Of a DNA stretch of 64,000 bases, positions 55,150-64,000 are shown in pieces (the stretch's first letter is position 1; each line of letters opens with the position of its first letter). This DNA is from Morinoia aosen (Eukaryota; Arthropoda; Malacostraca; Amphipoda; Talitridae). The notes below the pieces were generated by a model. It was not told the DNA's origin, did not search any database, and worked only from the letters and a program-made list of their open reading frames with translations. The DNA lies in NCBI GenBank assembly GCA_030386875.1, contig CM059570.1:33099422-33163421 (forward strand), given 5' to 3'. The translations under genes and the position numbers were made by a program.

Positions 55150-57230
55150 TGAAAAAAGTTAGCGCTAGAACAGAAGATAGAGACCAACTTGAAAAAGTAG
55201 AAATTGAAGGAAAAAACAAAGCGCCAATGATACTGGCACTAGAGGTTGACTTTACGCAACCGCGCTTTAGGGAAGGAGAAAGGGAAAATAAAACCCGGCG
55301 ATGGCTGTTCAAATCGACAATGGCGGGGAGCAGCAAGCGTAGGTGACAGTGAGTTAGTGCAGCTCCGATTGCTGCTGAGGAGAGCACAAATTCCCCAAAG
55401 TGCTCTCACAAAGAGTCACGCAAGATCGGTATCCCTCTGCCGCAGTCCAGAAAACCTAATTTCTCGGTAAATGTCGTGCCCACACCAACCGTAAGAAGAA
55501 AATTTCTTCAGCGCACGCCTCGGAATCAGCAAAATTTACGAAACCTTTAAAATCCTCCGAAGCGACGTAGCAGATACAGTTTCTGAGCTTAGCGAGAAAT
55601 GCCGGAGCTATAGAGCAACGCAGCGTTAATTAGTATGATGACAACAAGCTATATTCGGTGTGGTGTCAACGAGACTGTAAATCCCATAACGGAGGCTAAA
55701 TCTGGATCGTGGTAAAAATATGTGTTCGAAGTGAATTTCTTAACGTTAAGAGAAGTCAACCGTGAACTTAAGCTTTTGCATACATGGAAAAACCACAACA
55801 AAATTAACATAATGAGGATCAAACAATTGATCAATAGAGTGTTGTCATATTCTCTAGCAGGTCAATACATCAATATTTGATCAACACGGTATGGTCAAAA
55901 CAAGCCGCAAAATGTAACTCGACTGTTCCGAAACTGGAGCACTCAGTAAAGTTCGGGCTACCACTCAGCTTTCTTGGATCAATCGCTGGCGTGTGAGACC
56001 TGAAGGCAACGATTACATCGATATGCTATTAGATTCAAGTGCATCCGATAGCCCGGAACACATTTCCCTGATTGCGATTTACTGCTCAGATCATACGAGT
56101 ATATCAGCATCTTCTGTGCAACGATCATATAGCACAAAATTAGAATGAAATAAAAAACAAAAGGAGAAAAAGTTCTAAACCAGTACCAACCATCATCGTT
56201 TCTGTAGATTTCAAGCAGATTTTGATTAAATAATTGCGCAAAAATTCTTGGCATTCCGTCCATGACGGACCTAGACTACCAAAAACGCTGCCGGACTAAG
56301 TCATTAAAATAAGTAAATTTTTAAATTGTTGGCTTATCCAAATTGTTCTATCGAGCCCGCGCACACTCGCATGGTCATTTGGGAGAAGGTAAAAATTTAC
56401 AACTTGACTCTTATTGATTGAAAAACCGAATCAATTCACTAAGAAAAAAGTTCACCGTCAAAAGTTCCCCGTCTTAAAGCTCACCGTGAAAAGTTCACCG
56501 TCTTTTAAAAGTTCACACGTGCAATACAAAACAAACTCACTAAAAATGCCCTTGTATCTTATTTCTTCTCAAATTTGCGCCCCGATGTTTTTTTTAATCA
56601 CTGCCGCGATGCTGTTCCGTCCCTACTCTGATGCCGGCGATAACCTGACGCCAGCACCAGCGTATATACGGTGGTAGATAATAACGTTAAGATGAGTGAA
56701 AAAAATACCAGCTAGAGTGAATTAACTGAAACTAAAAACCTTAAATTCAAATCTGTGAGCAGAGAACACAAGTTTTCATAAGCATTAAACTTTAGGTAGC
56801 CTGAAAAAGAGACATTTCCCTCTTTTGATGAAGCGAAAAAGTAACAACATAAGCCTAGGTTTTATCGCCCCCTGCTTTATGCCGCCTTGCGGTCTTCGAC
56901 AGTGGCTGATACTAGCACACAGAGAATGGATCTGAATGCTCAACTGCCCAACGGAGGCTTCCAAATGAGTTGGCTTAGCGAATTGGTTGCTCACGCGACG
57001 AAAAATTGAAAATAAAAGGCAGTTTCTTGAATTGTACTCATTAAAAATATTCGTTTTTTTTTCAAGTAATAAAAACTATTAATGACCAAAAATTAATTTG
57101 TGGGAACAGGTAGAGTAGCTTTAACATAAACACGTATGCAATAAGCATAAACATGCAATTTGGCCGCATTCAAACGAGGATTTAAATTGGCCGTAAATTG
57201 AAAGTAGCTTTTCAGTTCTCAAGTGCACTG
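55150..57230. other. Gene-free stretch
   Basis: Opposed ORFs at 55145-55470 shadow each other. An AAAAGTTCACCGTC-like 14-18-bp motif is tandemly repeated about five times at 56447-56518. Otherwise nothing recognised. Confidence 0.4.
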
Positions 57231-57235
57231 AGAGA

Positions 57236-57361
57236 AATTTTGGCCCCTCTGAGTGTCTCATGGCTGTTCAGGTGTCTCAAAAGTAGCCAGAACATCGCAA
57301 AAAGAGAGCCGATGTCTCATCGGAAGGGCGACTTTTCGATGAGCACTATGTGTCTCAAAGC
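57236..57361. repeat. Left terminal and subterminal repeat zone of the large CACTG element
   Basis: Contains the terminal inverted repeat and at least four GTGTCTCA-type motifs (57253, 57272, 57312 as ATGTCTCAT, 57350). The same motif array occurs at both ends of the small derivative. In CACTA-type elements such arrays bind the element's DNA-binding protein; that role here is inference. Confidence 0.78.
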
Positions 57362-59263
57362 AAGGTGCGCAAAGGTCGTTCGTTCGTGCGCAAATACAAT
57401 GTGATAAGTACGATAACAAAACATTTGCTAAATAGTGTAGAAGTATACTGTTGATACTTAAGCACAACAATTAATGGCAACGCCTTTGCTAATTATGCAA
57501 AAATGTAATCGAAGCTGAGAATTAGATTGCTTTGCGGAAAGCTAGGAGCTTTGTTCCTGTGTTGTGCTGTGTTGTATTACTACGCATCAGTCCCGCGGGA
57601 AGGATGGTGCAATGATGCGCGCAGCGCTGGAGTTGTATTTGTCAGATGTGTTGTTTAATAACTGGTGGATTCTTTTGCATGTAGTCCATTTTTATGTAGG
57701 CAAAATATAAATTTCTGTGCAATACTGGTGTTCGTTTATGTATACATGCAAGACTGTTGAAGATATATTCATTTTCGTAAAGTGAGCTTGTAATCTGCGA
57801 TGCTCGTTTGCTACTGGAACAAGTTGTAATCGTCAAAATCGTGATAAAGCATTTTAATGAATCGCTCAATGAATATTGTTGATTTGTTGCTTTAAAATAT
57901 TTTATTATAAACGTGCTAATTTCAGCACAGATCGTTAATTACTCTGAAAATTTTAGAAGCAGAAGTGCATATATCTGATACTATAATGCCATACCAAAAA
58001 GTGCTCAGCAAACGCAATACATTACTAAGCTAATGCATTCTTTTCATGTATCGAATTAGATTACAACAAAAAGAAGCATGCAGTTATTTTATTTCAGAGA
58101 CTTGAGATAATATGCAATGCTGAAAATGCAGGCAATAGCAGTATGCCACTGGGAGCAAACTTGTGCCTTGAGAAGAGGTAAAGTAGATTAATATGCCAAG
58201 TTTCATTATCATTAAATTTTTTTAAATATTTTTGCATTTATAACAATTAAGTAGTTGCACCCTTTCTTAAAAGAATGAGTCATATTCATTAAACTAGGTC
58301 ATGTTCAAAATAATGAAATTGTAGATTTCTTAGCATATTTTGAATTATCTAACAACTCTCATTAATGTTTGCAGAATAAATTAATTAACATGTAAATGTT
58401 TGATCAGAATGCTTCTCAACCATAAATCAATTTCAACCAGCTCTGTTGATTGTGCCTCATGTTGCCCAAGTCATACGGCCATGAGACAGCAGTATATTTG
58501 CAGGTACCTCTGGGTTATATGTCACCACTTTTTTAGGGAAAAAAGATTTGTTTGGGGAAAAAGTGGAAAATGTTAATGTTTTATGAATATTGAACTGATG
58601 ATCTGGACAGTATGATTGGAGTATTCATGTGAGAAGGCATCCTTGTTTATTTATATTCCTTTCTGATAAATTTACTTAATATAATATCTGGGACTTTCTT
58701 TTTCAGTTCTTGGAAGGTCCCAAAGATTCATTTTGGCCTGAAACAAAATAAAAATTTATGACATTAAAAATATAAACAATTTAATTGTGCTAACCTAATG
58801 TAATCTATTCTCAACATCAAAAGGAAACCATAAATTAAAAGTGATGACAGATAATCCACAAGTGCCTATGTGCATTTTTGTGTATGCTTCAGGTGGGTAA
58901 ACTGCATCGGAAGTAAACCTAAACATGTTGAAAAAACAGCTCATCATTAAAATTGTTGTATAAGCTAAAAATACCATTTAAGCTCTGCTCTACTAAACTT
59001 AATACTATTACTCATCATGGTTTGAGTTGTGCTATTAGTCATGTGCATGTTCAATTAGGAGATTTAATAATTTCCTGCTAATATTTTCATTTCTGGTGTG
59101 TCAAGCTCTTATACCATTTATCATACGGTGTGTATGGATTGCTATTTTGAATAAAATTTCTGAATATTATGTATATGTGAGATAGTTTAATTGCTGTGAT
59201 TGAGAATGCAGTTTGTGATTATCGTGATCAATGTTTCATGCTGCCTATGTTTTATTGGCAATG

Positions 59264-59301
<38 letters not shown>

Positions 59302-59360
59302 AAAAACAATAACAATGTTTTCAAAAATTGTGTTCCAATCAGAATTTCTGAATTTCTAAG
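57362..59360. other. Presumed 5' region of the transposon gene; no certain exon
   Basis: AT-rich, with an (AAT)n run at 59264-59298. Possible upstream exons end at a donor near 58191 (GAAGAG|GTAAAG) or begin after TTTTTCAG at 58708 (reading FLEGPKDSFWPETK before a stop). Neither can be confirmed by eye. Two stretches resembling the mariner MITE terminus lie at about 58505-58535 and 58826-58860. Confidence 0.35.
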
Positions 59361-62144
59361 CTTCCAAAAAATGTTCCTGCTTTTGGAATGGTGAACTATT
59401 TGCCTGAGCAATTATCAACCGAAGATGATGTATCCATTGCGCGGCACCAGAGTGAAATGATTAAGGAAGTACAGAAAGTTCCCCAAATCATAGAAAAATT
59501 GATGAAGCCATGCGCTTGACTTTCCCTCATCGAAGAAACCTCATCGTTAATGAGACTGTCACTGTTGCATTCATTAAAGAATTGTATCCTGCGCTCTTCG
59601 ATCCCAATCAGGTAGAAACTTGAAGTTAAATGGTGATAATAAATTACGTTACAATATATGTGCTCAAAAACAATTTAATTTACTCAAGCTCTCATTGCAA
59701 TAACTTAACCATGAATTTCAGATCTGTTTTGAGTTCAACCGTTTGACGGAACAAGACATTGCCACACTTCTCCAGAACAGTATGCTCGAGTACTGGCAAG
59801 TCATTCTCCAGATGCGTAAAATGCATGTGCCACACTGCCCTCCTGAGCTATCACCTGCAGTATTTGAAGGTATTTCGAGTAGTTTGTGTTTTATGGTAAG
59901 ACGTGGAACGTTTGTCAGCAATTGAAAAAGTGTGAGTGATTGTTTTACAGATGAAGTGGGTTAACCTCAGTGTTGCTTGATGACCTTGTGATTGATTGTA
60001 CTTACATGGTATAGTGAGAGAAATCGATGTGAGTTTCAGGTATAGGTATACGCTTGAGCGATATACGGGGCAGTGCCATTGGTGTAGAGCAGTTATTGTT
60101 TTCACATGACGCTGCATTGGTTGCTAAGTCGGGTGTTAGGTTGTGCAGATTGGTATAAAAGTTGAGACTTGTTTGACCAAAGGAGGTTGAGACCGCATGG
60201 GGGAAGAATAATGTTATGAGATGTTCAAGAGATAGAGATTTTTATACTTTACGCGTATGATATTGACTTACGGATAATTAACTCATATTAATTTTGTCGG
60301 CAGAACGTATGGTATGCAGTGCCCTTCTTCAAGTGCCCAGTCTAATGAAGGAATCTGTAAGCTTTACCTCTACCCCAGAAGTAAGTTACAATGAATTTTT
60401 AATGTGATGTCTCTGTGCTTGATGTTTTGATGTAAGTGAAACTGTGGTATAAATTACGAAATTATCTATTGCTTTCATTATTTTGGGTTTGTTGGGAATT
60501 ACATCACGAATTCTTTTGGTTTGTTTTCTCTGATAAATTTTGCTTCATTATGGAATTGGATCTATTTATTTTAATGCAAGCGATATTTTTCCCAATATTC
60601 TACTGGTAAATGTATTCATTCAAATGATTTTTAATTTTCATTGCATTTTGGTCAGTTGTCACGAGAAGCTTATATTTCTAAATTACGAGTGTAAGAAATG
60701 AAGGCAATTAGATCATTACCATTGGTTTACTCATGAGTGTCTACTGAACACTAATGTTATTACATGTTTTCTGCTTGTCAGGGGAATACGATTTTCCATG
60801 CGTCCAGGCCCCATACAATTCAATGTACGCAAACCTCCATGAAGAACGTTTTTTCATAATTAGATGTACTTCTTGCTTACAATAAATGTTACCACAAGTT
60901 ATTTATACATGCACAAAATGCTTCGACTGGATCTGTTTATAATTGTGAAGCATATATAATTTATTTGAATTTTATGAATCGAACTATCGTTCTAACCCTC
61001 TACCAAATACGTTCCACTAACCCAGTGGTCATCTTTGCTCGGCTTGCTATGACTCAATTCTTGGCTCTTGAAAAATATGTAAATTAACTAGTGTGCATGG
61101 CCAGTCAAAAATAACGGGATTCAATACCTTTCTTGAATTTTTTTCCAGAAATGGATGACAAACAACTATATCCATCCTAACAGTACCCGTGATAAAAATA
61201 TTGTTGTCCTTGTGCACTGGTGAAACTCGTGTCACAGATACGGTCATTATAACTATCCTTATGAGCGTGACAGAGAAAGGAAAGAAGCGGGCTCCAAAAA
61301 AATAAACCAAGGGTATTGTTAGGTAGTAGCAGAACCCGTGGAAATTCCACCGACTATGTCATCGGTGGACCCGTAAAAAAATTCTGTCAATATTACCTAA
61401 CCTATGCAAACCTAACCAATCCTATCCTTACCGAAACTATCCTGAGAAAATGTCAAACATATCAATGCATGTAAAGGCCATCTTTCAATGTTACACTGAG
61501 GAATTTGGTACCCATGATACCGCAAACTCAGACATCCTATGACTTCTATTTGTTATGTACATTCTAATTCAAGTTGTTGGGCAAGACATGTGCTTGTTAG
61601 AAGGCTAAAATTGTGTACTCGTTTGTACGTTTTCCTCAAACGCATGTTGATACATTTTCGGCATTTTTTGATGATTAATTCAGGAACCTAGTCCCGGATT
61701 ACACGAAGCACCGAACACTAAGGAATAAGTGGAGTAAATTGCACAATATATTTAACACGTGACATAGATTTCTTTGGCCTTAAGGTATTCATTTTGTTAG
61801 CTTGGTTTGGCTCTTGATCGTTTTTATGAACGTGTTCTTACGATATTCGTTATTTCCAGGAAAAGACTGGACCTGCTCCTATGCTTCACTTCAGCGACCC
61901 TGCCGACCCTGATGCAGAGGGTATACTTCTTTCTGAAGGTGTTGAGGTATGCCGCGTGAAGGGTTTATTGCAAGGTGTTACTGTGTGGCTAGCGTGTTAC
62001 TATATATTGAGCTACCCCAAATCATGTAAAAAAACGTTGCTTTTCATACAAAGAGGACTTATTGGGTTGAAGGACAAGTGCAAGGCTCCTCTAATCGTCC
62101 TCGACACTGTCCAGAACTTAAAAATGCTGAAAAATGCAAACTAA
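59361..62144 (+). CDS. Four-exon gene inside the CACTG element; resembles animal SAMD3-like uncharacterised proteins (5' end uncertain, one frameshift)
   Basis: Exons about 59361-59611, 59722-59869, 60304-60380 and 61860-62144. Introns begin GT and end AG (CAG|GTAGAA, GAAG|GTATTT, GAA|GTAAGT; TTTCAG, GTCGGCAG, TTTCCAG), with phases 0, 1 and 0 that keep one frame. Exon 1 encodes NYLPEQLSTEDDVSIARHQS, then after a one-base shift TFPHRRNLIV and ELYPALFDPNQ. Exon 2 has EFNRLTEQDIATLL; exon 4 has EGVEVCRVKG, YYILSYPKSCKKTLLFIQRG and a TAA stop. The order (TF..RR, YPALF..Q..EF.RL, then YY.L.YPK...LxFIQ) recalls the C-terminal part of SAMD3-like proteins of fish and invertebrates. Function is unknown to me. 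A 5-A run at 59494-59498 shifts the frame by one base, so this copy is a pseudogene or holds a sequencing error. The first exon or exons were not found. Confidence 0.68.
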
Positions 62145-62324
62145 ATTCAGGTATTCAGTTTGGACCCTATTTTGACGTAAATCAAGTTATGGTTTGGTCA
62201 GCCTTCGTTTCAATGGAAGAAGTTTATTTTTAGGCGAGGGAAAATTTTCTTTTCGATTCATTGCTACTCTTTTTTTCAGTTCCTCCCGCTGTCTTGAACT
62301 TTTTTATTCTATCCTTTCCTCTTT

Positions 62325-62674
62325 CCCCTCAGGGGGGTAAAAATTTTGTATCCATTAGAATTTGCACTCACAGGGGAAAATGTGTGAGGCCCGAGCTGAG
62401 AATTGAATAGGTAGGCCTTCTTTTTGTTGAAATACATTTTTTTGTGTCAAGGAACACTTTTTTTCCGCTTCACTGCTGTGCTGTTTTTCATCACCTACTA
62501 CTTTCTTCTTTAACTTTTATCACACTTCATGGACTTCTTTCTCAACTTATTGCTTGTATGCCCCTTCTGCATACATTCCGTTCCATTATCTCCGTATTGA
62601 AGGGGACCTTCCTCTCTTCGAAACGTTTCTTTTAGCGGTTAGAAATTGTTAAAGTAACATAATCTAATCTAATA
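62325..62674 (+). mobile_element. Short retroposon, copy S, opposite orientation, inserted in the CACTG element
   Basis: The only copy whose sense strand is plus: head CCCCTCAGGGGGG, then GTGAGGCCCGAGCTGAGA, TAGGCCTTCTTTTTGTTGAA, and tail ATAATCTAATCTAATAA. The flanking TTTTATTCTATCCTTT and CTTTATTCTACCTTTT look like a target duplication of about 16 bp with mismatches. It lies about 180 bp downstream of the transposon gene's stop. Confidence 0.83.
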
Positions 62675-62676
62675 AT

Positions 62677-62772
62677 TTCTTTATTCTACCTTTTTGGTAT
62701 CCCTGCAGAGTGTGGGTTCCCGTGTAGGCTATACAGCAGAAAAACGAAAAGGTAGAATGAAGAAAGAAATAT
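62677..62772. repeat. Short inverted repeat downstream of retroposon copy S
   Basis: TTCTTTATTCTACCTTTTTG at 62677 pairs with AAAAGGTAGAATGAAGAAAG near 62748-62768 across a 50-bp loop. It could be a small foldback element. Confidence 0.6.
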
Positions 62773-62784
62773 ACAGGGAATCTA

Positions 62785-63304
62785 TTATGGATGTAAATTT
62801 TTATTATATTTTCAATAGTTAACTTGTTTTTCGCACTGTTTCATTCGATTTTTAATGGATGTTTTTATTATATTTTGTGCTTGGATTTATTTTTCTCATT
62901 CACCATTCTCAACTCAGCAACAATGATTTATTATTTTTTCAATAGTAAACTTGTTTTTTTGCAGTTTCATTTGATTTTTAATGGAGGTTTGTATTATATT
63001 TTGTGCTTGGATTTATTTTTCTCATTCACCCTTCTCAACTCAGCAACAATGATTTATTACATTTTCAAAAGTTAACTTGTTTTTTGCACTGGTTCATTTG
63101 ATTTTTAATGGAGGTTTTTATTATATTTTGTGCTTGGATTTATTTTTCTCATTCACCCTTCTCAACTCAGCAACAATGATTTATTATATTTTCAAAAGTT
63201 AACTTGTTTTTTGCACTGGTTCATTTGATTTTTAATGGAGGTTTTTATTATATTTTGTGCTTGGATTTATTTTTCTCATTCACCCTTCTCAACTCAGCAA
63301 CAAT
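62785..63304. repeat. Tandem array, four 127-bp units
   Basis: TATTATATTTTGTGCTTGG recurs at 62866, 62992, 63119 and 63246 (spacing 126-127 bp). Each unit also has CTCATTCACC, TCAACTCAGCAACAATGA and AACTTGTTTTT. Units 3 and 4 are nearly identical. An 83-codon frame across two units is an artefact. Confidence 0.93.
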
Positions 63305-63648
63305 GAGTCCCTTGGTCGGGATGATACCCTCTGCTTAACTCATTTTTATAACATGAGTTAAGTTAGTAATACCATTGCTTATTTGTGCTTTAATTAATTC
63401 TTGCCTATTTTATAAGGCATTACGTTTCCTATCCTCATTTAAAACTTACTTTAAATTTATTAGAATAAAACAAATAAGCTATGGGGGGACTGAGAGCCAT
63501 TCTCAATTTATTATTTTTAAAAAATGTATTCATAGATGTTCTTGTGTAACAGCTTTTCATTCCTCCCTAACTTCGAGAGCGTTTCTAATAAACGGTGAAA
63601 CTGCAGGCTATACGAGCGTCAACCATGCAAGGTAATGTAATGCATTGC
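63305..63648. other. Interior of the large CACTG element, no gene seen
   Basis: AT-rich; an 86-codon frame (63375-63635) has no motif. Nothing else recognised. Confidence 0.4.
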
Positions 63649-63649
63649 A

Positions 63650-63860
<211 letters not shown>

Positions 63861-63875
63861 GTCAGCAGCAAGCCC

Positions 63876-63931
63876 TCTACTACTACTTCTACTACTACTA
63901 CTAGTATGACTACTACTACTAGTAGTGAAAT
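63876..63931. repeat. (CTA)n microsatellite, inverse complement of the neighbouring (TAG)n
   Basis: CTACTACTACTTCTACTACT and following units. Together with the (TAG)n tract only 15 bp away it can form a long hairpin just inside the right end of the CACTG element. Confidence 0.9.
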
Positions 63932-64000
63932 GCTACGGTCAATAACCGTAGAGTTCTAAATGAGACACCAGTTAAAAGTGCCTCAAACTGATGCCTTAGC

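Noticed and set aside
59200..59394. Poly-Asn ORF just upstream of the transposon gene
   Set aside because: Produced by the (AAT)n microsatellite and out of frame with exon 1.

Overview
This window is eukaryotic and almost entirely repeat-derived. I see no bacterial gene organisation, no rRNA and no convincing functional tRNA. The mix suggests a metazoan, probably an arthropod: a BEL/Pao LTR retrotransposon, hAT, piggyBac-type and Tc1/mariner-type elements, a short retroposon family with a TCTAA-type tail, and a CACTG-ended DNA transposon carrying an intron-containing gene. I cannot name the species.

Only two protein-coding units can be defended. The first is the single 1797-codon gag-pol ORF (6307-11700) of a BEL/Pao retrotransposon. 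Its two 1191-bp LTRs (4893-6083 and 11778-12968) show only two differences that I could see. The second is a four-exon gene (59361-62144) inside a large transposon that begins at 57236 and runs off the right edge. A 776-bp internal-deletion derivative of that transposon lies at 49531-50306, and its ends define the boundaries of the large one. Remnants of other mobile proteins are a hAT transposase C-terminus (29118-29620) and a zinc-knuckle scrap of a non-LTR retrotransposon (about 15600-15690).

Layout. 1-4600: low-complexity sequence, two retroposon copies and a 66-bp tandem array. 4600-14000: a nested block. One retroposon copy is split by a second, that one by a piggyBac-type MITE, and the MITE by the BEL element; a third retroposon copy lies in the same target. 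14000-21150: mostly unrecognised DNA with a hAT MITE, an intact piggyBac-type MITE (18579-18800) and a retroposon nested in a retroposon. 21162-24056: a 2.9-kb hAT-like element with an 8-bp target duplication, an AT-rich repetitive interior and three nested insertions or inverted repeats. 25900-30100: two minisatellites, the second interrupted by a 1.95-kb hAT element. 30100-49500: gene-free sequence with scattered retroposon copies and small MITEs. 49531-50306: the small CACTG element. 50300-57230: more gene-free DNA. 57236-64000: the large CACTG element with its gene, a 127-bp tandem array, a retroposon insertion and opposed TAG/CTA microsatellites.

A retroposon family of about 360 bp occurs about 18 times. 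Nearly all copies have their sense strand on the minus strand, and several have 10-16-bp target duplications. The most promising unusual system is the pair of CACTG-ended elements: shared ends, many GTGTCTCA subterminal motifs, and a captured or self-encoded multi-exon gene resembling the animal SAMD3-like uncharacterised family.
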